From contig JBEKHT010000001.1 of the NCBI GenBank assembly GCA_050012135.1, positions 62,001 through 126,000 of the forward strand: a DNA stretch of 64,000 nucleotides, read 5' to 3'. A program made the position numbers and the translations under genes. The DNA is from JBEKHT01 sp050012135 (GTDB taxonomy: Bacteria; Chloroflexota; Anaerolineae; Anaerolineales; RBG-16-64-43). Below, in pieces: positions 47,470 through 56,411 of this stretch; position 1 is the first letter of the stretch; every line of letters begins with the position of its first letter. The notes below the pieces were generated by a model that made no database searches, was not told the DNA's origin, and worked only from the letters and a program-made list of their open reading frames with translations.

Positions 47470-47483
47470 GCTGTGGAGGCTCG

Positions 47484-48509
47484 ATGATTGAGCAACTCGA
47501 CCGAATGGAGCAGGAGGCGATTGCGGCCTTGAGTTTCGTGCGGGTAAGAGATGACCTGACGGTCTGGCGCGGAGCCTATCTGGGTCGCAGTTCAAAGCTC
47601 ATGATCTTCATTGGTGATCTGGGCGAGCTCTCGAGTTCGGATCGACCGACCTTGGGACGACGAGCCAACGAGGTCAAGCGGCGGTTGGAGGAAGCCTATC
47701 AGTCCAAGCTAGAGGAGCTCCACCGCCAGGTGCTGGAGCGGACGCTCCACGAGGAGAGACTGGACGTCACCTTACCCGGGCGCCCGCCTGCGCGCGGTCG
47801 ACTCCACCCCTCCACCCAAATCGTACGCCGAATCACTTCGGTCTGGGCCGACATGGGCTTCCAAGTCTACCGCAGCCGCGAGGTCGAGACGGACGAGTAC
47901 AATTTCGGACTGCTCAACATGCCTCCTGATCATCCAGCGCGCGATCAATGGGACACTTTCTATACGACGGTTCCCAACATTATCCTTAGAACTCACACCT
48001 CTCCTGGGCAGATGCACGTCATGCGCGAGTGCGCGCCCGAGCCGATCCGGGTGGTCCTGCCGGGAATGTGCTACCGCTACGAGCAGATTACCGCTCGTTC
48101 CGAGATCCAGTTCAATCAGGTCGAGGGACTTGCGGTCGGGCACCAGATCACCTTCGCCAACCTCAAAGGGACCCTCTCGGATTTCGCCCGCCGCATGTTC
48201 GGCCCTTCCGTCCGATCCCGCTTCCGGGCAGACTACTTCCCGTTCACCGAGCCCAGCGCCGAGATGGATGTGGAGTGCTTTGTCTGCGGGGGTCAGGGAT
48301 GCGCCGTCTGTAAGCACAGCGGTTGGCTGGAGATTCTGGGAGCCGGAATGGTGCATCCGAATGTCTTGCGCAACGGGGGCTACGACCCGAGGCATTTCTC
48401 GGGCTTTGCCTTCGGCCTGGGACCGGAGCGGATCGCGATGTTGCGCTACGGCATCGGGGACATCCGTTCCTTCTGGGCCAACGACCTGCGCTTTCTGGAG
48501 CAGTTCTGA
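47484..48509 (+). CDS. pheS: Phenylalanine-tRNA ligase alpha subunit
   Basis: 341 aa. Class II synthetase catalytic subunit. N-terminal coiled coil (about 1-85), then motif 2 region ILRTHTSPGQMHVM and YRYEQITARSEIQFNQVEGLAV, PSAEMDVECFVC and motif 3 GFAFGLGPERIAMLRYGI. The C-x2-G-x2-GC-x2-C-like stretch (CFVCGGQGCAVC) is present. ATG 47484 follows a TGGAGG site just after the T-box terminator. Confidence 0.96.
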   Translation: MIEQLDRMEQEAIAALSFVRVRDDLTVWRGAYLGRSSKLMIFIGDLGELSSSDRPTLGRRANEVKRRLEEAYQSKLEELHRQVLERTLHEERLDVTLPGRPPARGRLHPSTQIVRRITSVWADMGFQVYRSREVETDEYNFGLLNMPPDHPARDQWDTFYTTVPNIILRTHTSPGQMHVMRECAPEPIRVVLPGMCYRYEQITARSEIQFNQVEGLAVGHQITFANLKGTLSDFARRMFGPSVRSRFRADYFPFTEPSAEMDVECFVCGGQGCAVCKHSGWLEILGAGMVHPNVLRNGGYDPRHFSGFAFGLGPERIAMLRYGIGDIRSFWANDLRFLEQF

Positions 48510-48558
48510 GACCGGGCGGACCGAGCCGCAGCCTATTGGAGTGATGGGAGTCTTGCTC

Positions 48559-51201
48559 ATGGATGTTCCTCTTTCGTGGCTGAAGGAGTATGTGCGCATC
48601 GACCTTTCCCCAGCAGAGATTGCTCGACGCTTGACCTTTGCCGGGCTGGAGGTCGAGGCCGTCGACACTCTTGGGGTGAAGCGGGATCGGTCCGCCTCGG
48701 CGGCCGAGGAAAGCTTGATGCCTCCCCCCTCCGGGGCCCGATACGGGGACCTCGTTTGGGACCGCGAGAAGATTGTGGTGGGGGAGGTGTTGGAGGTGCT
48801 GCCTCATCCCAATGCCGACCGATTGGTGCTTTGCCGCCTTGGAGATGGGCAGGCTATCCACACGGTGCTGACGGGAGCCCCCAACCTTTTTCCCTACAAA
48901 GGACTGGGGCCCCTCCCCAGCCCCCTGAAAGTCGCCTACGCCCGCGAAGGAGCCGAGCTGTATGACGGCCACCAGCCGGGGTGGGTCGTGACCGTCCTGC
49001 GCCGCATGAAGATCCGCGGGGTCGACTCCTACTCGATGATCTGTTCGGAGAAGGAACTGGGAATCTCGGACGAGCATGAGGGGGTCTTGATCCTGCCTGA
49101 GGAGGCCCCTACGGGCAGGCCCCTGGCGGACTACCTGGGGGAAGTGATCTTCTCGATCAAGATCAATCCCAACATGGCGCGCAATGCGTCCATCCTTGGA
49201 ATTGCGCGCGAACTCGGGGCGCTCACCGGCCGCAAGGCCAGAAGGCCTCCTTTGGCGTACCGGGCTCAGGGTTCGAGCCTGAAGCCTGAACTGCAAATCC
49301 GGATTCAAAGGCCTGACTTGAACCCGCGCTTTACCGCCGCCCTGATCCGCGGGGTGGAGATTGGACCCAGCCCGTTCTGGATGCAATGGCGGTTGCAGCG
49401 GGCAGGGATGCGACCGATCAACAACGTCGTGGATATCACGAACTACGTCATGCTTGAGATGGGTCAGCCCCTGCATGCCTTCGATTGGGATGTGCTCATT
49501 CGGCGAGCGGAAGGCGGGCCGGTGACCATCCGGACGCGTCTCCCCAAACCGGATGAAAGGCTCTTGACCCTGGATGGACAAAGCCGGGCCCTGGATGAAT
49601 TCACCCTCCTGGTCTGTGATGAGCGAGGGCCCCTTTCGATTGCGGGAGTGATGGGCGGCGCAGAGTCCGAGGTCTCCAACGGAACCGCGAACGTCCTGCT
49701 GGAGGGAGCTTCGTGGGACTACCTGAGCATTCGTCGCACGGTGCAGGCCCAGAAACTCCCCTCCGAGGCGGCCTTTCGGTTTTCGCGGGGAGTGCATCCG
49801 GCGATGACCCTCCGCGCCGTGGCCAGGGCGGCCGAGCTGATGCGGAAGTTCGCCGGGGGAACGATTGCGAGGGACATCGCAGACGTCTATCCGCGCAAAG
49901 CCCCTGTGGTCCAGGTCGACCTGCCCCTGGGCGAGGTCGCGCGGATCCTGGGTGTTTCGATCCCTGCCGCTGCCGTGACGCGCATTCTCAAGAGCTTGGA
50001 GTTTGAGGTGGAGCCGGTCCGGCCGCGGTCCCGTCGCGGACGCACAGGCCGGGATCGCCCTCCCCGATCCGAGTCGAGCCTTCCGGCCCTGCGCGTAACG
50101 GTCCCCGACCACCGCCTCGATATCGGCCGGGAGGTCGTGGGTCAGGCGGATCTCATTGAGGAGATTGCGCGCATCTACGGCTACGAGCGACTGCCCGAGG
50201 CCCAGATGGCCGACTCTCTGCCTGCCCAGCGCGGCAACCTAAGGCTGGAACAGGAGGAGAGAGCCCGGGATGTCTTGGTCGCCCTGGGGCTCCAGGAGGT
50301 GGTGACCTACCGCCTCACCACGAGGGAGCGCGAGGCCCTCTTTGAGCGCGGACCGGCGCCGGCGGAGGATTACATCACGCTGGCCAACCCAATCGCCCCC
50401 GATCGGACCGTGCTGCGCCGCTCGTTGCTCGCCAGTCTGCTGGAAGTTGCTGCCCGCAATTCGATCCAGCGGGACTCCCTTCAAGCTTTCGAAGTCGGCC
50501 CCGTCTTCCATCCCCGCAAGGAGGATCTTCCGGAGGAAGCTGTGCGCCTGGCCATCCTCATGTACGGGCCGAGGCAGCCTTTGTTCTGGCAATCCGGGGA
50601 CCGAGGGCCGGTTGATTTCTATGATTTGAAAGGGGTGGTGGAAGCCTGGGCCGAGGCCTTGCATTTGCCGGAGCTGAGATTTGAGAACGAAAGGTTGCCC
50701 TGCTTCCATCCGGGCAAATGTGCGGGCATACTCATCTCCCAGGAAAAGGTTGGTGTTCTGGGCGAACTGCACCCCGAAGTCGTCGAGCGGTTGGGCCTTC
50801 CCTTCCAGAAGGTACCGGGGGCCGAGATCGACTTCGATGCCCTGCGGGCCTTTCTGCCTGAGCGGTATTCTCTGCGACCCGTTACCGCCTTCCCGCCGGT
50901 CCTCGAGGACTTGGCCGTGATCGTGCCCGAGGACACACCGGCCGAGCGCCTAATCGAGGTCATCCGCCGGGCGGCGGGGAATCTGCTGCATGAGGTGCGC
51001 ATCTTTGACGTGTACCGCGGGGGACAGGTGGGGGAGGGGATGAAGAGCTTGGCCTTCTCCCTGGTCTACCAGGCGCCCGACCGCACGCTCACCGATGCGG
51101 AGGCGGCCCGGGTGCGCGAGGAGATCATTCAGGCACTCGGCAAAGAGCTCGGTGCAAGGTTGCGCGGGCCGACGCCGGAGCGAGCCTCCCCGGCCAGTTG
51201 A
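48559..51201 (+). CDS. pheT: Phenylalanine-tRNA ligase beta subunit
   Basis: 880 aa. Starts MDVPLSWLKEYV, followed by the EMAP/tRNA-binding domain (about 50-200), B3/B4 editing domain, B5 domain, catalytic-like domain and a C-terminal anticodon-binding fold (PPVLEDLAVIVPE). MLEMGQPLHAFDWD is a strong signature. It is longer than the usual 790-820 aa owing to an Arg-rich insert near residue 495-520 and other small insertions. ATG 48559 has GGGAG nearby; ATG 48544 is an alternative adding five residues. Confidence 0.95.
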   Translation: MDVPLSWLKEYVRIDLSPAEIARRLTFAGLEVEAVDTLGVKRDRSASAAEESLMPPPSGARYGDLVWDREKIVVGEVLEVLPHPNADRLVLCRLGDGQAIHTVLTGAPNLFPYKGLGPLPSPLKVAYAREGAELYDGHQPGWVVTVLRRMKIRGVDSYSMICSEKELGISDEHEGVLILPEEAPTGRPLADYLGEVIFSIKINPNMARNASILGIARELGALTGRKARRPPLAYRAQGSSLKPELQIRIQRPDLNPRFTAALIRGVEIGPSPFWMQWRLQRAGMRPINNVVDITNYVMLEMGQPLHAFDWDVLIRRAEGGPVTIRTRLPKPDERLLTLDGQSRALDEFTLLVCDERGPLSIAGVMGGAESEVSNGTANVLLEGASWDYLSIRRTVQAQKLPSEAAFRFSRGVHPAMTLRAVARAAELMRKFAGGTIARDIADVYPRKAPVVQVDLPLGEVARILGVSIPAAAVTRILKSLEFEVEPVRPRSRRGRTGRDRPPRSESSLPALRVTVPDHRLDIGREVVGQADLIEEIARIYGYERLPEAQMADSLPAQRGNLRLEQEERARDVLVALGLQEVVTYRLTTREREALFERGPAPAEDYITLANPIAPDRTVLRRSLLASLLEVAARNSIQRDSLQAFEVGPVFHPRKEDLPEEAVRLAILMYGPRQPLFWQSGDRGPVDFYDLKGVVEAWAEALHLPELRFENERLPCFHPGKCAGILISQEKVGVLGELHPEVVERLGLPFQKVPGAEIDFDALRAFLPERYSLRPVTAFPPVLEDLAVIVPEDTPAERLIEVIRRAAGNLLHEVRIFDVYRGGQVGEGMKSLAFSLVYQAPDRTLTDAEAARVREEIIQALGKELGARLRGPTPERASPAS

Positions 51202-51206
51202 AACAG

Positions 51207-51232
51207 CGACGGCCCGTTCCCACGGGCCGTCG
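51207..51232. terminator. Hairpin between pheT and the cold-shock gene
   Basis: CGACGGCCCGT (51207-51217), loop TCCC, ACGGGCCGTCG (51222-51232): a perfect 11-bp stem 5 nt after the pheT stop. T runs are weak on both sides, but the symmetry and position suit a bidirectional terminator. Confidence 0.6.
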
Positions 51233-51259
51233 GTGCAGGCAAGCAAGGCGTGCCGTGTG

Positions 51260-51475
51260 CTATTTGGCGACTGGAATCACATTGGCCGCTTGCAACCCCT
51301 TGGGGCCGTTCTCGATCGAGAACTCCACCTGCTGGCCTTCCTCCAGCTTCTTGTAGCCTTCCATCTGGATGGCCGAGAAGTGGACGAAGACATCCTCGCC
51401 ACCTTCGCGGGCGATGAACCCATAGCCCTTGGTGGCATTGAACCACTTGACTGTCCCGATGATCCTTTCAGACAT
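51260..51475 (-). CDS. Cold-shock protein
   Basis: 71 aa single cold-shock domain. RNP1 KGYGFI and RNP2 VFVHFSAI are intact; the protein starts MSERIIGTVKWFNATKGYGF. It binds single-stranded RNA/DNA and acts as an RNA chaperone. AGGAGGAAA lies 5-13 nt upstream. The transcript has a long 5' leader with a terminator-like hairpin, a common setting for temperature control of csp genes. Confidence 0.96.
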   Translation of the reverse strand: MSERIIGTVKWFNATKGYGFIAREGGEDVFVHFSAIQMEGYKKLEEGQQVEFSIENGPKGLQAANVIPVAK

Positions 51476-51612
51476 TGCCCTTTCCTCCTACTGCAGGGAG
51501 AGAAGATGTTCGCTTGCGGGGCGCAGCCAGCGGTGGAGTAAACAAGAAAAGCCGCCTGGGCCTTGCTCCAGGTCGGCCGGTGTTACATCCGTCCTAACTT
51601 CCGCGTCCCACA
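51476..51612 (-). promoter_or_regulatory. Long 5' leader of the cold-shock gene
   Basis: About 137 nt from the predicted start to the ATG. It holds a strong hairpin followed by a U-rich tract (51541-51577). Long structured leaders are typical of cold-inducible csp mRNAs. Confidence 0.6.
51541..51577 (-). terminator. Terminator-like hairpin inside the csp leader
   Basis: Minus strand GCCG-A-CCTGG and CCAGG-C-GGC pair around an AGCAAGGC loop (51577-51551), directly followed by TTTTCTTGTT (51550-51541). It would stop transcription before the gene unless melted or bypassed. Confidence 0.55.
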
Positions 51613-51618
51613 AAATGG

Positions 51619-51647
51619 ATCGTAGCACAGTCGGCCTGTCAAGTCAA
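51619..51647 (-). promoter_or_regulatory. Promoter of the cold-shock gene
   Basis: Minus strand TTGACT (51647-51642), 17-bp spacer, TACGAT (51624-51619), with a TG one base before the -10 (extended -10). Confidence 0.8.
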
Positions 51648-51772
51648 TAGCGCCCCCCAGCCTGTGTTATTGTTCTTTGAATCTGTCACCCTGCACCACC
51701 CAGCCAGCGGCGGTACCTTCCCTCGTCCCCTCCCGGAGCACCGCCTTCGGTTTGGCCTGCGACCCCTTCCCC

Positions 51773-53038
51773 TCAACTGGGACCATGTTCGCGCAGGAAT
51801 AGCCGGCCGGAGGCCTCTCGGTACACTTGGCCGTTCAGCCATTCCAAGCGAACGTATTCAAAATCTTGAAACAGGACGCCGTCTGCGTCCTCCTGGACTT
51901 CCGAAATAGGAAAACCCACGCGCTGGACCCCTTGCTGTTGGAGGTAGGTGCGGAATTGGTAGCAGACATTGTGTCCGCTCGCCTGAAGGTAGCTGCAAGC
52001 TGGGTCCACCTTGGGCGACGAAGGCGGTGTCTGTCTCCCGAGCAAGGTGTTGATCTCAACCAGGAAGGCGGGGTTAGCGCCGGGCGCTTGAGCCAAGGCG
52101 CCATAATCAAATACCTGGATCAGCCATCCCAAGTCAGCATCCGTGAAGGGTTGAGAAAGAGGCGTGCCCAGCCAAGCCGTTCCCCCCGCCTGCAGGTAAG
52201 CCGAAAGAAAGGGTTCCCCCACCGTGAAACCATTGGGGAAGACGAGCGGGCCGAGGGTGGTCGGGGATGACGCCGACCCCCGGGCAGTTGGGCTCGCGGT
52301 AGGCGAGGCGGACATCTGGCCCTTGGCGGGAGGCGGTTCCCCTTGCGTTTCGGCCTCGCGCGGCGTGGGTTTGAGGGCGGCCACGGCCAGCGCCGACCCG
52401 GATTGAAGGAGCGAGGCCTCATAGCCGCGCGCGGCAAAAAAGGACTGGCCCAAAGGTGCCAACCGCACAGCCCGGTCAGCCCAATCGAGAGTGGCATACT
52501 CGAAGTCCTGATGGAGAATCCCTGCGGCGTCGAGGCCCATTTCCGCCATGGGGGGGCCGAGATGTGCGGCCGCCTCACCCTCGTAGAATCCCAGGAAGCC
52601 AGAACAGACATTGTGCCCTGTAGCAGCGATGTACTGGCAGCCAGGATCGGTGGAGGGCGGTACCGGAGCCGTCTGCCGGCCCAGCAGGCTGTTCACCCAG
52701 AGCGGAAAGGCTGCCTCGCTAGCCGGATCCTCAGCCAAGACCCCGAATTCAAAGACTTGCAGTTTCCATCCCAGGTCGGGGTCCAGGAAGGCCCGGCTGA
52801 TGGGAGGGCCAAACCAAGTGGTACCTCCCAGTCGGGCGTAGGCCTGGGAAAAGGAATTGTCGACCTGCAGTTGCGGGGGAACCGAAGAGGAGCTGGCGGC
52901 GGGGCCCCCATTTCCGGGCGCACCCGACTGGAAGTTGCCGGTTTCGGCTGACCCACAGCCAGTGGCAATCAAGCTGGGGATCGCTAGGACTGCGAGGGCA
53001 GTGATTCGGCTTTGCCTGAGGAATTGCCACCGCAGCAT
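51773..53038 (-). CDS. Lipoprotein with two tandem repeat domains
   Basis: 421 aa. Signal peptide with lipobox IATGC (Cys28), then two homologous domains of about 135-150 residues (roughly 60-210 and 275-421) joined by a Pro/Ser/Thr linker. Shared motifs: GGT-T/A-W-x-GxP, DPDLGW or DADLGW, LLGRQT, C-x10-C around GHNVC, and QDFEY. The two cysteines in each domain could form a disulfide. I associate this motif set with extracellular proteins of Chloroflexota; function unknown. A TATACT -10 lies at 53081-53086 on this strand. Confidence 0.7.
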   Translation of the reverse strand: MLRWQFLRQSRITALAVLAIPSLIATGCGSAETGNFQSGAPGNGGPAASSSSVPPQLQVDNSFSQAYARLGGTTWFGPPISRAFLDPDLGWKLQVFEFGVLAEDPASEAAFPLWVNSLLGRQTAPVPPSTDPGCQYIAATGHNVCSGFLGFYEGEAAAHLGPPMAEMGLDAAGILHQDFEYATLDWADRAVRLAPLGQSFFAARGYEASLLQSGSALAVAALKPTPREAETQGEPPPAKGQMSASPTASPTARGSASSPTTLGPLVFPNGFTVGEPFLSAYLQAGGTAWLGTPLSQPFTDADLGWLIQVFDYGALAQAPGANPAFLVEINTLLGRQTPPSSPKVDPACSYLQASGHNVCYQFRTYLQQQGVQRVGFPISEVQEDADGVLFQDFEYVRLEWLNGQVYREASGRLFLREHGPS

Positions 53039-53116
53039 GGGACAGGCCCTCGGTGCGCTGGGGGGAATCGGCGTGAAGGCAGTATAACTCCCCGGCAGTG
53101 AGGGAGGGGAAGAACC

Positions 53117-54124
53117 CTATCGAGGCCAAGCTCTCAAGCGCCACGGCTGGCCTCGCCGCAGGCGCAAGTAGGAATCGTATCGTCGGGCGTGGATTCTCCC
53201 CTGGACAACAGCCTCCTTCACCAGGCAGTCCGGCTCCGTGTCGTAGGTGCAATTGTTGAAGGCACATCCTCCGAGCAAGGGCCGGATCTCGGGGAAGTAT
53301 TGCTCGAGATCCTCGGGCCCGACATCCCACAGCGCCATTGCCTCAAGGCCGGGGGCATCCGCCACATAGCCACCGAAGTCGAGAGCAAAGATCTCAGGCA
53401 CGACCGTGGTGTGACGTCCCTTCGAGGTAGCCCAACTGATCCGGCTGACCCGCAGGCCGAGGCCTGGGGAGAGTCAGTTGAGGAGGCTTGATTTCCCCGC
53501 CCCGGAGGGGCCCGAGAGGACGGTCAGCTTGTCGCACAAGGCCTCTCGAACTTGCTCCACCCATTCATCGCTTTGCCCCGAGGTATGGAGCACGGGGTAG
53601 CCGGCGGCTCGGTACCGTTCGAAGAGGGCCTCTGCATCCGACCGCTCCACGAGATGGATCGGGTTGGCGCAAACCAGGGCCGGAAGGTGAAATCGTTCTG
53701 CGGCGATCAGGAAGCGGTCGAGCATGCGCAGATGAGGGCAGGGCTCCGCGCAAGCGAAAACGAACAGGGTTTGATCCGGATTGGCGAAAAGGTCCTGTTC
53801 GGGGCCCGGTTCTCGAGCTTCCGGCCGGGGGCTTTGGCGTGAGAGGGCGCTCTGCCGCGGGGAAACCTCCTCAATCCGTGCGGTCCCGCCGGAGGCGTGT
53901 CGGATGCGGACTCGGTCACCGGCGGCCGCGACAGCGGTTGCCAGCTGCTCTTGCTTGAGACGTCCCCACAGCTGGCAGATAAATCGGCCCTCTTCGGATT
54001 CCACGGTGAAGAATCCCGATTGGGCCTTGACGATCCGCCCTTCGACCAAGGGGCCGGAGACAGGATTCATCCGACGAGCTGGAGCGTCGGGCGGGACCCC
54101 AAGGGGAACCCCTGCCTGTCTCAT
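53117..54124 (-). pseudogene. rsgA: rsgA-like ribosome-assembly GTPase interrupted by in-frame TGA
   Basis: 336-codon frame from ATG 54124 to 53117 with one internal TGA at 53474-53476 (codon 217), right after GPSGAGKSSLLN. The same frame then continues with RsgA-like LSPGLGLRVS, GRHTT and DAPG, so no frameshift is needed. G4, normally NKxD, reads NPIH (154-157). The zinc site Cys-x4-Cys-x-His-x5-Cys has Tyr for His (Cys287, Cys292, Tyr294, Cys300). OB-fold and P-loop are kept. Its ATG overlaps the PBP stop (TAATG). Either a decaying gene, a divergent paralogue plus sequencing error, or read-through. Confidence 0.8.
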
Positions 54125-56382
54125 TAGGGCTTGGGAGTTCTGGTCGCTTTCGGCGTTGGGGTGGGGCTCTCCTCCGGGGTGGGTGTGGCAGTCAATCCAA
54201 TTTCCGACTCCCAGGGGTATCGCGACTCAGGCTTTCCATAGAAATAAATTTCAAGCACGCGCCGGAAGATCGGCGCGGCCACCAGGGATCCTTCCCCCGC
54301 ATTCTCAGCGATAACGGCAATGGCGATGTCCGGCAGGTCCGGTCGGTTCAAATAGGTATAGCCTGCGAACCAGGCGTGAGGATCTCCTCCCGAGTTCTCG
54401 GCGGTGCCGGTCTTGCCGGCCAGTTCGTTCTCCCAGCCATAGAAATCGAATCGCGCCGTGCCCTTCGGATCTGAAACAACGCCTCTTAGTCCGGCCTGCA
54501 GCGCGGCCAAAGTATCTGCACTGATGGGGAGCTGTCCGTTCACCTGTTTGGAAAAGGTGAACACCGGATTCCCGATCGGGGGCTGAATCGACTGGATAAT
54601 CTGTGGGCGGTAGAGGGTCCCGCCGTTCCCAACAGCGGCCATGAAATCCGCCACCTGCAGGGGCGTGACCCCGGTGGCCCCCTGACCGATGGCGGAATTG
54701 ACCGCATCTCCGGCTGTCCAAGCCTCACCCGTGGTCTGCGTCTTCCAGGCAGGGTCCGGGATCAAGCCGGCCGCCTCAGCAACCGCGTCGATCCCGGTGG
54801 GCTTGCCCAGGCCAAACCCTCGTGCCATGTTGGGGACAATCCAGGGGTCACGGTTGAAAAGGGCCAGGCCAATATGCCAAAAGAAGGGGTCGGAAGATTG
54901 GATCATGCCTTGAATGAGATTGACAGTTCCGATCGGAGCAGCCTTCCAGGTCACCGTCCAGCCCTCCAGGGTATACCCCGGCAACTCGGTGAAGTACCCG
55001 TTGTCCGTATAGGTGGAGTTGACAGTGAAGGCGCCCGATTCGAGGGCAGCCGACATGGTGATCACCTTGAACACCGATCCGAGGGGGTAGACACCCTGGG
55101 TGGCCCGGTTGAGGAGTGGATTTCGCGGGTTGTTCAGCAGGGAGGAGAGGAGGAACTGGCTGTTGTAATTCGTGGGGTCGAACAGGTTGCTGTCGAAGCC
55201 CGGGCTGGACACCATCGCCAAGACCTCGCCCGTGTCTCGATTGAGGACCACCACCGCCCCCGAGAAAGAGCCCATCCCGTACCGTTGGATTTGGGTTTGC
55301 AGGCTTCGGTCGAGCGTTGTATAGACGGCGTCGGCTGGCTGCGGGTCGCTATGGCCCAGGGTGGCCAGGACTTGGCCGGAGGGCGAGACGACGTACAGGG
55401 TCCCTCCCCGCTTGCCGGCCAGATAGGACTCCCCCCATTTTTCCAGGCCCATGATGCCGACCTTGGCGTCCTGGGGGTAGCCCTGGGCGAGATAGGCCTG
55501 GAGGTTTTCCTTGGGGATATCGTCCACATACCCGACCACATGCGAGGCGATCCCGCCGCCATAGTAATAGCGGGTTTGGGAGGTGCGGATCACTAACCCC
55601 CCCAGGCCGCTGAGGTAGTTATAGCGGGTCTTGACTTCATCCATGGACACGTCGCCCAGCGGGACATACCAGTCCGGCTGCGCCGTGGCGTATTTGGAGC
55701 GAATCACCTCGGGGTTCATGCCGAGGGTTTGGCTCAGTTGGGACAGGAGGGTCTTCTCGTCGGTGATCTGTCCGGGGATGACGCCCAGCGACACGGCCTG
55801 GGTTTCGTAAGCCAGGGCCATCCCGTTGCGGTCGTAGATATTGGCCCGGGCCGGGGCTTGCTGATCCATCACAAGGTTGTTGCCGCCCTTCAGCTCGGGC
55901 AGGATCGTCGAGTCGTCCCACGCGACCCGCCAATTTCCGTCTTCGTACTTCAGGAGCATGGAAGTCGGTCGGGCGATATCACCGACAACCGCCGAGTGCA
56001 ACGTGATCTTGTAGCTCACCTCGGCCGAATCGGGGTTCTTCTGCGAGGAGACGATTTGATAGTCCACGCCGGAGAGGGCCGCCGTATTCTCAATGTCCTG
56101 GTAGCGCTTGGTGAAGTCATCCTGGCTCAGCGCGTCTCGGCTCAGCCGGGTAAGCAGGGCATACATCTGGGTGAAGTTGCCCTGTTTCCACGCCTCGAGG
56201 AATCCACGGGCTGCCGCCTCGGGGTCCGGAGCCACCTCGGTGTGAATCACCGGGGGAGGCAAGGTAGGCCGCGCGAACGGACTTGGCAATCCGGGAACCC
56301 CGCAGCCCGCCAGGGCACCTGCGATGATCATGGTGATCGCGAGTAAGAGTTTCTTGAGAGATGTGCTTTGGATTCGGTCCAT
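54124..56382 (-). CDS. Lipoprotein class B penicillin-binding protein
   Basis: 752 aa. Signal peptide with lipobox LAGC (about 20-23), an NTF2-like MecA_N-type domain (about 45-165), a PBP dimerisation domain and a transpeptidase domain. The nucleophile is Ser436 in YPLGSVFKV, the second motif SSD sits in GMIQSSDPFFWH, and KTG starts at Lys657 in LAGKTGTAE. The C-terminal tail is Thr/Pro-rich. It cross-links peptidoglycan. ATG 56382 gives a proper signal peptide; TTG 56415 overlaps the maf stop. Layout resembles Bacillus PbpC and the PBP2a group. Confidence 0.9.
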   Translation of the reverse strand: MDRIQSTSLKKLLLAITMIIAGALAGCGVPGLPSPFARPTLPPPVIHTEVAPDPEAAARGFLEAWKQGNFTQMYALLTRLSRDALSQDDFTKRYQDIENTAALSGVDYQIVSSQKNPDSAEVSYKITLHSAVVGDIARPTSMLLKYEDGNWRVAWDDSTILPELKGGNNLVMDQQAPARANIYDRNGMALAYETQAVSLGVIPGQITDEKTLLSQLSQTLGMNPEVIRSKYATAQPDWYVPLGDVSMDEVKTRYNYLSGLGGLVIRTSQTRYYYGGGIASHVVGYVDDIPKENLQAYLAQGYPQDAKVGIMGLEKWGESYLAGKRGGTLYVVSPSGQVLATLGHSDPQPADAVYTTLDRSLQTQIQRYGMGSFSGAVVVLNRDTGEVLAMVSSPGFDSNLFDPTNYNSQFLLSSLLNNPRNPLLNRATQGVYPLGSVFKVITMSAALESGAFTVNSTYTDNGYFTELPGYTLEGWTVTWKAAPIGTVNLIQGMIQSSDPFFWHIGLALFNRDPWIVPNMARGFGLGKPTGIDAVAEAAGLIPDPAWKTQTTGEAWTAGDAVNSAIGQGATGVTPLQVADFMAAVGNGGTLYRPQIIQSIQPPIGNPVFTFSKQVNGQLPISADTLAALQAGLRGVVSDPKGTARFDFYGWENELAGKTGTAENSGGDPHAWFAGYTYLNRPDLPDIAIAVIAENAGEGSLVAAPIFRRVLEIYFYGKPESRYPWESEIGLTATPTPEESPTPTPKATRTPKP

Positions 56383-56411
56383 GGGATTTGGCGGAGAATG
56401 GCCCGCTCGCC

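Noticed and set aside
48244..50112. A 622-codon minus-strand frame inside pheS/pheT.
   Set aside because: Antisense shadow of conserved synthetase genes.
53474..53476. TGA read as an amino acid because of an alternative genetic code.
   Set aside because: Other genes here end at TGA within conserved ATGA overlaps (rpsB/tsf, amrB/CNNM, CNNM/priA), so TGA works as a stop in this genome.
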